Origin: Legionella septentrionalis
GTDB taxonomy: Bacteria; Pseudomonadota; Gammaproteobacteria; Legionellales; Legionellaceae
Reading direction: 5' to 3'
DNA length: 52,516 nt
Assembly (NCBI RefSeq): GCF_003989745.1
Contig: NZ_RZGS01000017.1
Span: 1-52,516 of the forward strand
Position 1 is the first letter of the stretch; every line of letters starts with the position of its first letter. This document shows, in pieces, positions 10,157-19,453 of the stretch. A model generated the notes under the pieces. It worked only from the letters and a program-made list of their open reading frames with translations. It was not told the DNA's origin and searched no databases. The translations under genes were made by a program, and so were the position numbers.

Positions 10157-11230
10157 TTATTCTACGACGATTGGCGGAAATACATCGGCATAATTTAATG
10201 GTTTTCTAGCTAATTCAATAGCGGTTAGCAAGGCGGTTTTAACAAAGACTTTAGAAAGTTCGTCACGATTTGCTGCAGCAGTGGGAGCGCCCTGGTCGCA
10301 ATCCAACCCAATGCGGCTATCTAAAGGAAGTTGGCCTAAGAATTTGCAATGGTGCTGTTCACAAAGTTTCTGCGCGCCGCCCGTGCCGAAAATATGTTCT
10401 TGATGATGGCAGCGGCTGCAAATGTGAAGCGCCATGTTTTCTATAATTCCTAACACATCAATGTTTGTTTTTTCAAACATTTTCATGGCTTTTTGGGCGT
10501 CAAGCGTCGCTACCGTTTGCGGAGTAGTTACAATCACTGCACCGCTTAAGGGAATTTTTTGCACCAAACTAAGCTGAATATCGCCTGTGCCTGGGGGTAA
10601 ATCAATAAACAAATAATCAAGCTCATCCCATTGCGTGATATCAAGCATTTGCAGTAACGATTTGGCAAGCATTGGGCCCCGCCATATCAGCGCAGGTTCT
10701 CCTTCCGTTAGGTAGCCGATAGACATGGCTTGCACACCGTGCGCGATGACCGGGAGATAATGCTCGCCTTGCACTTGCACGGCTGGAGCTTTGCCCAACA
10801 TCAGGGGGATACTTGGGCCATAAATATCTGCATCCAGAATGCCTACCCGTGCTCCTGCGCGCGCCAGAGCAATGGCTAAATTAACCGCTACCGTCGATTT
10901 GCCCACCCCTCCTTTGCCGGAAGCTATGGCGATTGTATTTTTAACCCCACGCAATCCTTTACCTGGCAATTGCGTACGGTGCGCCTTGATGAACTGATCA
11001 AGAGTGACTTGAATTTCGTAATCTGGCAGTGCTTGTTGTAATGCAGTCTGTACGGTTGCGAGCAGGGTATCTTGTAAAAAATGGGTAGGAAAACCGGCGC
11101 ATAAATTCAGGGATAATTGGTTTTGTTCCAGAGTGATTAAAGGTTTAATGGGTAAATCTGACAGGCTTAACCCCAACAATGGATCAATCGTTTGGCTAAG
11201 AATGTTGGTAATTATCTTTTCGGGTTTCAT
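10157..11230 (-). CDS. apbC: Mrp/ApbC-type iron-sulfur cluster carrier ATPase
   Basis: This 357-residue P-loop protein belongs to the Mrp/NBP35 family, which binds and hands over Fe-S clusters. An N-terminal MIP18-like domain (about 1-85) precedes the deviant Walker A motif GKGGVGKS (105-112). Further along come ILDADIYGPS, the LPPGTGD motif and a C-terminal CSRC pair that would coordinate the cluster. The length is normal. It lies 42 bases downstream of the helicase gene on the same strand, so it is probably the third gene of the lysAC-helicase unit. The pairing with a rhodanese nearby is consistent with sulfur or Fe-S chemistry but does not prove a link. Confidence 0.93.
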   Translation of the reverse strand: MKPEKIITNILSQTIDPLLGLSLSDLPIKPLITLEQNQLSLNLCAGFPTHFLQDTLLATVQTALQQALPDYEIQVTLDQFIKAHRTQLPGKGLRGVKNTIAIASGKGGVGKSTVAVNLAIALARAGARVGILDADIYGPSIPLMLGKAPAVQVQGEHYLPVIAHGVQAMSIGYLTEGEPALIWRGPMLAKSLLQMLDITQWDELDYLFIDLPPGTGDIQLSLVQKIPLSGAVIVTTPQTVATLDAQKAMKMFEKTNIDVLGIIENMALHICSRCHHQEHIFGTGGAQKLCEQHHCKFLGQLPLDSRIGLDCDQGAPTAAANRDELSKVFVKTALLTAIELARKPLNYADVFPPIVVE

Positions 11231-11272
11231 GGCATTTTTGGTAAAAAAGAAGAAATCATACTCCCTGCGCTT

Positions 11273-14200
11273 CTATTTTACGAGCATATTTGCATATTCA
11301 TTCACAGGATTATAGTCCCAGTCTACCCAAGATGAGTAAGCCAGATAATATAAACCGCAACGAACGGGTTCCTGATGTTTTTTATATAAAAATTCAGCAT
11401 ATTGATCGACTTGTTTGCGATGCTGTGTTTGTGCATCTGCTTCCATGCTGCCCGTCTTAAAATCAATAACCCAGCGTACGCCCTGCTCACAAAATGTCCT
11501 ATCAATAATTTGCGTGATGATTTCGCCGTTTTGATAAGCTAGCAATTCATATTCGTTTTGTTCGTTTTCATGGGGCTTTATTAGCCATTGGCCAATGGGA
11601 TCGTCAAACAATTTGTTTATTTGCTGCTTAATAATGTGCAAAGCATTTTCCAATGTTGCTCCCGTAAATCCCAGGCTCACTAACTGTGTTTCTGCCAATC
11701 CCCAAGGAATCTCGTCATACTGCTGCGGGTGATGCGTACAAATCCATTGCAATAATTCATGCGCGATTATACCCATGCTGCGAGCCTTCGTATAATCGGA
11801 AGTAAATAATTGAGTATTTGTTGAATTTACGTTAAGCACCGGCGCCTGCTCGTAATAAGCGACTGGAAGTTGAAGAAGTGTTGGGAAAACCGCGACTTCA
11901 TCCATTGCTTTTTTTTCTAAGACTGCAGATGGATTAGTAAATTCTTGCTTGTGCAATAAATCACGAAACGTGCCGCGTATGGCTTTTTCAGAGCCATCAG
12001 TCAGATAGAGTCGTTTTTTAGCGCGGGTTACCGCTACATACAGTAAGCGCTGTTGTTCGTAAACATTTTTTTGTGCGTCAAGTTTCCCCAGATAATCATA
12101 AAGCACGCATTGCTCTTGATGTGCCGCTTTCATCGGGGATACCAATAATAAGTCTTGCTCGCGACTGGGAAGTTTAAGCCAGCGAAGCAGGGGCAGATCT
12201 CTATTTGCCGGTTTTGTGCCTAAGCCTGGCAAAATAACGCAATCAAACTCCAAGCCTTTCGATTTATGAATAGTCATTATGTGCAAACGGGAAGAACTGA
12301 CGCGTTGGGAATACAGCTTATTAAGCTCTGCGATAAACTGCCGTTCATCAGCAAGCAAGCCCCGCTCCATGTGTTGCTCTAGTAAAACCCAATATTGCTC
12401 AAGATCAGCTTGCTCATCAGCGCTTAGGATATAATCCAGTTGCAAGGCTTTTAACGTATTGATAATCCAATCTGTCAGGGGCAATTGATGGCGTACAGCA
12501 AGTGCATTATGCAAGACATGGTAAATAAAGCGAGCGCGAAGGCGGCCGTCTTCACTTAATCCCGCAATTTCCTGAAGGCGGCTTAAGGCGAAATAAATGG
12601 ATTTTCTTTTATCAAAATTGGCGATGCAGTGAATATCATGCAAAGCCAAGCCACACCAGGGACTGCGGAGCAATTCCAACCATACCAAACGATTGGCAGG
12701 TTTCAGTAAAACTTGTGTAATAGACCAAACATCGCTTAAATGGGGAAGATGTGTTAAGAGATCGATATCGACACCGCGAAAAGGGATGTGGTTTTTACGC
12801 AATAACGGAATGATTTCCCGAAGTTGGGTGCGTGAACGCACCAGAAGTGCTATTTCATCGTGAGGAAATGTTTCCATTTCATTTTTAATAATGTCCAAAA
12901 CGGCAGCAGCCTCTGCGGCTGCGTCGGCAAATTCGCATGCGGTCAAAAAACTCCCGGGAGTTGCAGGTTGGGTGGGAGTCGATGCATGAAATGAGATTGC
13001 CCCAGATTCGATATCATCCACAGGCGGAAAAATTATTTTAAATTGCTCATTGACCCAATTAACCAGGGTAGAAGATGAGCGAAAATTACTTGTCAATTGC
13101 AAAGGAGTAAGGCGCACCGTACCAACCCCTTGTTGTTGCGCTCGCAGGAAAAGCCCGACCTCTGCAGAGCGGAACCGGTAAATGGATTGCATGGGATCGC
13201 CCACTACAAATAAAGTTTTTCCATCGTTGGGCTGCCACCCTTGCACCAGGCGCTCCAGCAGTTGAAATTGGGATATTGAGGTATCCTGGAATTCATCGAT
13301 TAGTAAATGATGAATTTGATGATCAAGATAAAGAGCTAATTCCGTAGGATTATCTTCTTCACCTAATGCATGCAAAGCTTGTTGGGCGATCGCAGTAAAA
13401 TCAACTGCATTTTGCTCCGTAAATACCAGATGCAGATGGGCTGCCAGTAAGGGCAGAAGGGTGAACAAAGCTTGCAAGACTTGCCATTGTTCCAATTCAT
13501 ATTGAGGGGGCGGTAAATTTTTTACGCGCAGTAAAGCATCCAGGAACTCCTGAGTTTCGTTTAATTTACTGAGTAAATTTTTGCTCGCTTCTTTTAAATG
13601 TTTATATTCTGCATCGGTGCAACTTCCTTTTTTTAGCCCCACATGGTGATCAAAGCTTTTTCGCAAGGTATTTTGCGAGGTAAGCAGCAGGGAGGCTAAA
13701 GCGGCGCACAAGGCACTGTCTAATTGGGTAAAATGCTCCCATGCGCGCAAAGGGAAAAAAGGAGATCCGACTTGGGCATCAAGGTAGACGAGTTGCTTTA
13801 CCAGCATCAGCAACTCGTCCGCCAATTCTTTAGAAATACTTTGACAAAAGCGGGATACTTCATGTGCTTCTATCCAGGCTAAAGCTTGTTCAAAATGTTC
13901 GCGATTTTGTGCACGAGCTTTAAGTACCAATTCCATCCATTGATCGCGATTGGCCAGTAGTTCGGCAAGCAGTTCAAGCAAGGTATCCTGGCGGTTATCG
14001 ACGTGATGCAGCAATTTTTTTAGGGCGGGCTGATACTGTGCATCGTGCAGGGTATGTTGCAGGCATGCTTTCGCGGCATTTAAATAAAGTTGTTGCGCGT
14101 GTTCAGTAATTTTGGCGTAAGGAACGTGCTTCTCGTGCAACGGGATAGCTTGAGCAAGCTTTTGACATAACGAATCAATGGTGAAGATGCGCAGGCTGCC

Positions 14201-14527
14201 TGGATTGTTTAATAATTGCCAATTGCATGCCTGATCTTGCTTTAGCGCGGCGGTTGCATAATTTTGAGTGAGTTGCTGATGCTCACTGCCGGGAGGTATC
14301 CCTTGGGCTGCCCGTTGCAAGGCCATTAAGATGCGCTCGCGCATTTCACTGGCAGCTTTACGGGTAAACGTGAGTGCAACAATCTGCTCTGGGGCACTCA
14401 CCCGCGTCAGCAATCTTAAATAACGCTGCGTTAGAATTTCCGTTTTGCCTGAGCCCGCCGGGGCTTGCACAATATAGGATTCTTCCGGGTTCGTTGCCCG
14501 CAGCCGTTGTCCGCTGTCATTTAACAT
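11273..14527 (-). CDS. AddA/RecB-like UvrD-family helicase-nuclease
   Basis: This 1084-residue superfamily 1A helicase has a C-terminal RecB-type nuclease domain. The helicase motifs run in order: Walker A (APAGSGKTEI), TFTRKAASEM, LLIDEFQDTS, VVGDPMQSIYRFRSAEVG, IMTIHKSKGLEFD and LLYVAVTRAKKRLYL. The C-terminal 110 residues carry the nuclease signature: IIDRTF, VIDFKTG and QVDQYAEFL. This fits the AddA/RecB group that resects double-strand breaks for recombination. I saw no AddB or RecC partner in the window. The start ATG overlaps the end of the lysC-lysA gene by 11 bases, implying translational coupling. Confidence 0.9.
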   Translation of the reverse strand: MLNDSGQRLRATNPEESYIVQAPAGSGKTEILTQRYLRLLTRVSAPEQIVALTFTRKAASEMRERILMALQRAAQGIPPGSEHQQLTQNYATAALKQDQACNWQLLNNPGSLRIFTIDSLCQKLAQAIPLHEKHVPYAKITEHAQQLYLNAAKACLQHTLHDAQYQPALKKLLHHVDNRQDTLLELLAELLANRDQWMELVLKARAQNREHFEQALAWIEAHEVSRFCQSISKELADELLMLVKQLVYLDAQVGSPFFPLRAWEHFTQLDSALCAALASLLLTSQNTLRKSFDHHVGLKKGSCTDAEYKHLKEASKNLLSKLNETQEFLDALLRVKNLPPPQYELEQWQVLQALFTLLPLLAAHLHLVFTEQNAVDFTAIAQQALHALGEEDNPTELALYLDHQIHHLLIDEFQDTSISQFQLLERLVQGWQPNDGKTLFVVGDPMQSIYRFRSAEVGLFLRAQQQGVGTVRLTPLQLTSNFRSSSTLVNWVNEQFKIIFPPVDDIESGAISFHASTPTQPATPGSFLTACEFADAAAEAAAVLDIIKNEMETFPHDEIALLVRSRTQLREIIPLLRKNHIPFRGVDIDLLTHLPHLSDVWSITQVLLKPANRLVWLELLRSPWCGLALHDIHCIANFDKRKSIYFALSRLQEIAGLSEDGRLRARFIYHVLHNALAVRHQLPLTDWIINTLKALQLDYILSADEQADLEQYWVLLEQHMERGLLADERQFIAELNKLYSQRVSSSRLHIMTIHKSKGLEFDCVILPGLGTKPANRDLPLLRWLKLPSREQDLLLVSPMKAAHQEQCVLYDYLGKLDAQKNVYEQQRLLYVAVTRAKKRLYLTDGSEKAIRGTFRDLLHKQEFTNPSAVLEKKAMDEVAVFPTLLQLPVAYYEQAPVLNVNSTNTQLFTSDYTKARSMGIIAHELLQWICTHHPQQYDEIPWGLAETQLVSLGFTGATLENALHIIKQQINKLFDDPIGQWLIKPHENEQNEYELLAYQNGEIITQIIDRTFCEQGVRWVIDFKTGSMEADAQTQHRKQVDQYAEFLYKKHQEPVRCGLYYLAYSSWVDWDYNPVNEYANMLVK

Positions 14528-17099
14528 AAGCTTTGCTTGCTGTAAAAATGATTTCTTGTGCAGGCGGTCTTAAGTTATAAGAAGAACCCATGCAATACCC
14601 GTAAGCTCCGGCATTGGCAATCAACATGACATCTTGTTCAAAGGTGTGCGGCAGGAGGCGATCATATCCCAGGGTATCCCCTGTTTCACAAATGGGGCCA
14701 ACAACGTGTGCAAACATTGCTTTTTCTTCACTAAGCCGGGTTAAATTAACGATTTCATGATACGCTCCGTACAGCGCCGGGCGCAGCAGAGAATTCATGC
14801 CGGTTTCAATTCCAATGAAACGCACCTTGCCTTTTTCCTTGCATTGCGTAACTTTAGCTAAAAGTACTCCGCTTTCAGAAACAAAGAAACGTCCGGGCTC
14901 GAGCCAGAATGCGATTTCTGGATGGCGTGATTTTACAGCAAGCAAGGAGGCATCAAGCGAGCCGAGATCCAGGGCGCGTTGGCCTGGTTTTTCTGCTACG
15001 CCCAACCCGCCTCCCAGGTTAATGATGCGTACATGCGGGAATTGGCCAAGCAAGCTGGTCAAGGTTAAAGCAGTTTGCTGCCAAAGATCGGGAAGCAAAA
15101 TCCCACTTCCTGAATGGGCGTGAAGTCCTATCACGTTAATATCATACTGCTCCGTAAATTCCGTAACGCGCTTAAGTTCTGCAAGCGGTATGCCGAATTT
15201 TGATTCGTTGCCACCTGTGCAAACATAACGGTGGTGGCCGGTGCCGCACCCGGTATCAATGCGTAGCAGGATTGATTTTCCGCGAAATAATTCAGGCCAT
15301 TGTGCCAAAGGATGGATGTTGTCTATCGTGACGTAGCAGTTAAGGGCAAGAGCGTGTTCATATTCCAACTTGCTGGAAAAATTCGGGGTAAACAGTACCT
15401 GATCTGTAGAAATGTCTGGGAATAATTTAAATACGTGCTGTAATTCGGGTAAGGAAACACATTCAAAACCAATGTCTTTTGTATAAAGAGTATGCAAAAT
15501 ATCTGGGTGCGGATTGGCTTTAATGGCATAGAAAAGCTTGTCAATGGCTTGCAAGCTCTGCAAGTCTTTCGCCTTCTCAGCAATTATGCGGCAATTGTAT
15601 ACGTAACAAGGGGACTGAGTTTCAGCTAACTGCAGCAAAGCTTGTTGTTCTTCTTCCCACCAGGGGATCATGCGATTTTCTTTACTTCCAAATTCTTCTT
15701 GCCAACTTTTGGAGTAGTAAAAACTTTGCGGATTATTTTCAATGAGCAAGGCATGAAGTTTCTGACACAATTTATCGGCTTGCACCTCATCCACAACAAA
15801 GGTCAAATTCAGATCGTTCGATGCAAGCGACATTAAATAAATTTGCTGAGAATCAAATACCTCCAGGGCCGGTCCTAATTGCGGTAACACTGTACGAATA
15901 TGATGCCCGACCAAACTCACAGCGCTGCAGGGCTCAATAATTTTGGCCCGTCCAAATTGGTTTAAAGCGGCAAGCAGTGCTTCTAAAGCCATGCGGTTGC
16001 GCAATTTGGCGCTGGCATCCAAGGAGACAGTGACGTTAAATTCGGAGGAAGATAGCAAATCCACTGAAAAACCATGCATTTTAAATGTTGTAAACACATC
16101 CGCCAGAAAACCGACTTGCTGCCACATATGAAGTGTGTCAATCGATATCAAAATAATATTATGTTTAACCTGAATGGATTTGATAGGTGGTGCTGTGTCA
16201 TCGCTTTCTCTGGAAATCCGCGTTCCAGAATGCTCAGGCATGCGTGTGTATTTTACAACCATTGGAATCGCGGCTTTGCGCACAGGCGGCAAACAATTTG
16301 GATGCAGAACTTTCGCCCCCATACTGGCAATTTCCTGGGCTTCGTCGTAATTCAATTGTTTCAATAGACGGGCATTGGGAAGTTGGTGAGGGTTTGCCGT
16401 ATAAATGCCGGGTACATCCGTCCAAATTTCGCAAGCTTTGGCTTGCAGGATGGCGGCAAGCAATGCGGCAGATGTATCTGAGCCGCCGCGGCCTAACAGT
16501 ACTGTTTCTCCCTGCTGATTTGCGGCAATAAATCCCTGGGTAATAATAGCAGCAGCTCCTGTTTGTAAAAGTTGGCTGGCCAATTTTGGATTGGCATCGC
16601 TGCTGCAACGTGCAGCCAGGTAATTAACCGCATCACCGCCTGCAACTGGTATGGGATTCAATGCTTCACGGACATCAAACCAGTGACAATTTATCCCTTT
16701 TTTCCGCAAAAAAGCGTGACCCAGGCGAGTCATCATTAATTCGCCCAGGCTCAAGATTTGTGCGCGTGTTTTCGGGGATGCTTCTTTTAGCAAAGCGATG
16801 CCTGTTAACCACTGCTGCAATTGTTGCAATTCAGGGTGGATGAGATCGGCGTTTACTTCCAGGGCACTTGCCAATTCCAGATAACCTGTACAAATTTGTG
16901 CTTCGATGCCTTGATGTTCATGCAGCAAGGCCGCGTCTATTGCTTTTTCTAATTTATTTGAAGCGTCGGCAAGGGCAGAACAAACGATAATGGGTTGCTC
17001 ACCATTTTGTATATGTTTTTGTGTAATTGCCGTGATGTACTCCCAGTTTTCTCGGGAAGAAACGCTGGTGCCGCCAAATTTGCTGATGATTTGTTGCAT
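14517..17099 (-). CDS. lysAC: bifunctional aspartate kinase / diaminopimelate decarboxylase
   Basis: One protein joins the first and last enzymes of lysine synthesis. The N-terminal aspartokinase begins at the chosen start (MQQIISKFGGTSVSS), has the kinase fold to about residue 290 and ACT-type regulatory segments to about 470. The C-terminal part (about 485-860) is a PLP-dependent LysA: YAIKAN with the PLP lysine, the HAHSGSG segment, the phosphate loop NLGGGLGV and the CETGDTLG motif with the active-site cysteine. Such fusions are known in Xanthomonas, Xylella and Legionella relatives. A TTG at 17204 would add 35 residues that do not match the family, so I used the ATG at 17099. The gene end overlaps the helicase start. 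Confidence 0.95.
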   Translation of the reverse strand: MQQIISKFGGTSVSSRENWEYITAITQKHIQNGEQPIIVCSALADASNKLEKAIDAALLHEHQGIEAQICTGYLELASALEVNADLIHPELQQLQQWLTGIALLKEASPKTRAQILSLGELMMTRLGHAFLRKKGINCHWFDVREALNPIPVAGGDAVNYLAARCSSDANPKLASQLLQTGAAAIITQGFIAANQQGETVLLGRGGSDTSAALLAAILQAKACEIWTDVPGIYTANPHQLPNARLLKQLNYDEAQEIASMGAKVLHPNCLPPVRKAAIPMVVKYTRMPEHSGTRISRESDDTAPPIKSIQVKHNIILISIDTLHMWQQVGFLADVFTTFKMHGFSVDLLSSSEFNVTVSLDASAKLRNRMALEALLAALNQFGRAKIIEPCSAVSLVGHHIRTVLPQLGPALEVFDSQQIYLMSLASNDLNLTFVVDEVQADKLCQKLHALLIENNPQSFYYSKSWQEEFGSKENRMIPWWEEEQQALLQLAETQSPCYVYNCRIIAEKAKDLQSLQAIDKLFYAIKANPHPDILHTLYTKDIGFECVSLPELQHVFKLFPDISTDQVLFTPNFSSKLEYEHALALNCYVTIDNIHPLAQWPELFRGKSILLRIDTGCGTGHHRYVCTGGNESKFGIPLAELKRVTEFTEQYDINVIGLHAHSGSGILLPDLWQQTALTLTSLLGQFPHVRIINLGGGLGVAEKPGQRALDLGSLDASLLAVKSRHPEIAFWLEPGRFFVSESGVLLAKVTQCKEKGKVRFIGIETGMNSLLRPALYGAYHEIVNLTRLSEEKAMFAHVVGPICETGDTLGYDRLLPHTFEQDVMLIANAGAYGYCMGSSYNLRPPAQEIIFTASKAYVK

Positions 17100-17373
17100 A
17101 AAGAGTCTCGGGCAAAAAAAGAGCACATTACCATGGAGCGAAGGGGACAGACAAGATTTACCAGAAATACATGGCATTAATCGCAGTGTCCAATTGGTTT
17201 GCATGTTTGCTGTTCATTCACTCTGTATTTTTTGACGATAGGGTAATTATTTTATGAGCATGTTATTGCAAGTTTGTACCCCAATAGCATTGAAATTTAA
17301 TTAATTATTTAAAAAAAATCTGCATTCCTTTATCATCGATTTATTTTGCAATGGTCGGAATGAGGAGTAGGGA

Positions 17374-18750
17374 GTGAAAAACATGCAAAGTCCCCGGAGG
17401 ACGGTTATTAGTGCTGCCATCAGTACTTTGTTAGCCAGTAATGTGTATGCAGGTGGCTTTTCTCTGTATACGGAAGGAAGTGCTGCTGCCGTCGGAAATT
17501 ATGCGGCCGGTGTGGCTGCGGAAGCTGCCGATGCTTCTATTGGTTGGTATAACCCGGCAGGGTTGGTATTACTGGGCAAACAACAAGCAGTATTCAGCGG
17601 CGTCGGAGTTTTTCCAAGCTCAAAGCTTACCGGTACTACAACGTTTGCGACTGAGGGATTACCTTCTTATGTGCAGAATTTCAGCGATCTGCAAGCTGCA
17701 AAAAATGGGTTCGTTCCTTCTGTGCACTATGCTTTGCCGCTGGGTGAAAATTCAGCATTTGGTTTGAGCATTGTTTCTCCATTTGGTTTGTCGACCGAAT
17801 ACTCAACAGTTTCTCCCGTCCGTTATTCCGCTACCTTTACTGAACTTTTGACGATAAATGTATCACCTGAAATAGCCGGAAGATTAACGGATAATTTCGC
17901 GATTGGCGGTGCGCTTGATTTGCAGTGGTCGCAAGTCAAATTCAACCGTATGCTGGGTGCACCTACCTTACTGCAAGCCGGTGGCTTGGATCCAACTTTG
18001 TTTGATTCTTTAAGTTATAACAAGGGTCATTCATTTGGTTTAGGTTTTCATGCCGGTGTGATGGGTATGTTTAATGATAATCACACGCGCATTGGTTTGA
18101 ATTATCAATCTAAAATCAAACACACCTTCCACGGTTACAGCAAATTAACCGGGCCGCTGGCTGATCCAGCCACGTTTAACCAATTGGGTGTTTTCCGCAG
18201 CGATTCACTTTTTAGTAATGATATTGAGTTTCCGGATATTGTGACCTTGAGCGCTTATCAGGATATTACTGACAAGCTGGCTTTGTTAGGATCGGTGGTG
18301 TATACCGGCTGGGATGTTTTTAACATTATTCAATTGAATAATGTGGCCGCTTTTTCCCCGCTAGCCGGCAGTGTGGTGGTTAATTCAACCAGCGTGCAGG
18401 ATTATCGCAATGCTTGGCGTTTCTCAGTTGGGGCAAACTATCACTTTAATGAGAAATGGATGTTGCGAGTCGGCGGTGGTTATGAGCAGACACCAACCAT
18501 TGATGGTCAACGCGATATTCGTTTGCCTGATGGCAATCGTTGGGCATTGGCAATCGGCGCACATTACCAGATGTGGCCAGCAGTTGGAATTGACGCAGGT
18601 TATGCTTATTTATTTGGGCAAGATGATATCCCGATTAATAAGACGGATGCTCTGGGAAGCTCATCCTATACCGTTAATGCCCGGGCGAATGCTCACGCTC
18701 AATTAGTGGGCTTGCAAGCGGTTTGGACTATCGATAAAGAAACTAAATAA
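17374..18750 (+). CDS. fadL: FadL/OmpP1-family outer membrane transporter
   Basis: This 458-residue outer-membrane beta-barrel protein should carry long-chain fatty acids or other hydrophobic compounds. A signal peptide ends at VYA before GGFSLYTEGSAAAVGNYAAG, the N-terminal hatch seen in FadL proteins, with the family hallmark SIGWYNPAGL at about 55-64. The rest alternates beta-strands and turns. A strong AGGAG (17363-17367) is well placed for the GTG at 17374; a GGAG at 17371-17374 could instead serve the ATG at 17383. The gene stands alone, divergent from the lysAC operon, and is followed by a 9-bp hairpin. Confidence 0.9.
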   Translation: MKNMQSPRRTVISAAISTLLASNVYAGGFSLYTEGSAAAVGNYAAGVAAEAADASIGWYNPAGLVLLGKQQAVFSGVGVFPSSKLTGTTTFATEGLPSYVQNFSDLQAAKNGFVPSVHYALPLGENSAFGLSIVSPFGLSTEYSTVSPVRYSATFTELLTINVSPEIAGRLTDNFAIGGALDLQWSQVKFNRMLGAPTLLQAGGLDPTLFDSLSYNKGHSFGLGFHAGVMGMFNDNHTRIGLNYQSKIKHTFHGYSKLTGPLADPATFNQLGVFRSDSLFSNDIEFPDIVTLSAYQDITDKLALLGSVVYTGWDVFNIIQLNNVAAFSPLAGSVVVNSTSVQDYRNAWRFSVGANYHFNEKWMLRVGGGYEQTPTIDGQRDIRLPDGNRWALAIGAHYQMWPAVGIDAGYAYLFGQDDIPINKTDALGSSSYTVNARANAHAQLVGLQAVWTIDKETK

Positions 18751-18764
18751 TTCAAGTTGCAGTG

Positions 18765-18791
18765 TCCCGGATAACGACATGGTATCCGGGA
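18765..18791 (+). terminator. hairpin downstream of the FadL gene
   Basis: TCCCGGATA (18765-18773) is complementary to 18783-18791 around a 9-base loop, 14 bases after the stop. There is no T-run, so it may be a Rho-dependent or processing end. Confidence 0.45.
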
Positions 18792-18844
18792 TATGACTCT
18801 TGACTATCGCTGTGTTAAGCAACAGCAGCACTTTAAGGCTGTAG

Positions 18845-19237
18845 TCAATCTTTTGTTAAGGTAACTTCGCCAATATTATTTACGGTTAGGGTGTAGCCGT
18901 TTCCTTTCACCACCTTGGGTGAAATTTCTCCTGTGCTCAAATCCATGGTAACCCAGCCCAGATCCACGGGATGCGGCGTATTGGTTTCCATTTTAACCAA
19001 TGCTGAACATTTACCGCCGGCGTTATGTCCAAAGCATGCCATTCTTACTTCGACCCAAGAAACTACGCCATCGCTCTTTGCGCGGGTAGGATGGGTGGAA
19101 GGCACAACGCCTGCAACATAAGCATTTGATTCCACCGAAGTGGTGTTATGGGTAATCAGTTTTTGCGGGGCTGCCAAAGCGGCGGTTGCGGTCACGCTCA
19201 AGGCGGCTGCTGTAAAAATTTTTAAAAAGCGGTGCAT
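18845..19237 (-). CDS. small secreted protein of unknown function
   Basis: This 130-residue protein has a clear Sec signal peptide (MHRFLKIFTAAALSVTATAALA, cleaved at ALA-APQ), so it is periplasmic or outer-membrane associated. The mature part is about 108 residues, rich in beta-strand and Thr/Val. It has two cysteines in ACFGHNAGGKC that could form a disulfide. I do not recognise the family. GAGAGCATC before the ATG is a fair ribosome binding site. It is monocistronic and converges with the FadL gene. Confidence 0.75.
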   Translation of the reverse strand: MHRFLKIFTAAALSVTATAALAAPQKLITHNTTSVESNAYVAGVVPSTHPTRAKSDGVVSWVEVRMACFGHNAGGKCSALVKMETNTPHPVDLGWVTMDLSTGEISPKVVKGNGYTLTVNNIGEVTLTKD

Positions 19238-19453
19238 ATGATGCTCTCCATAAGAATAAAATTGCGCAAATAATCCCCATTAATATAAAGGTATATGAAG
19301 CAGGCAGCAATCCTTAACTATGAAAACTGCAAATTCGGCATAGAGGCGCAAGAATTAATCGGCTATAATCAGATGATTTGTAGCTCATATTGGCAAATTA
19401 ATAATTTATGGTATATGTCCTGTGCCAAGCTGTAATAATTGCGAGCAAGACCT

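Noticed and set aside
16187-16608. Overlapping ORFs of 114-124 residues on both strands within lysC
   Set aside because: Cys- and Arg-rich translations without motifs; the aspartokinase frame explains the DNA.
17100-17204. N-terminal extension of the lysC-lysA protein from a TTG at 17204
   Set aside because: The extra 35 residues do not resemble aspartokinase, whose N-terminus matches exactly at the ATG at 17099.
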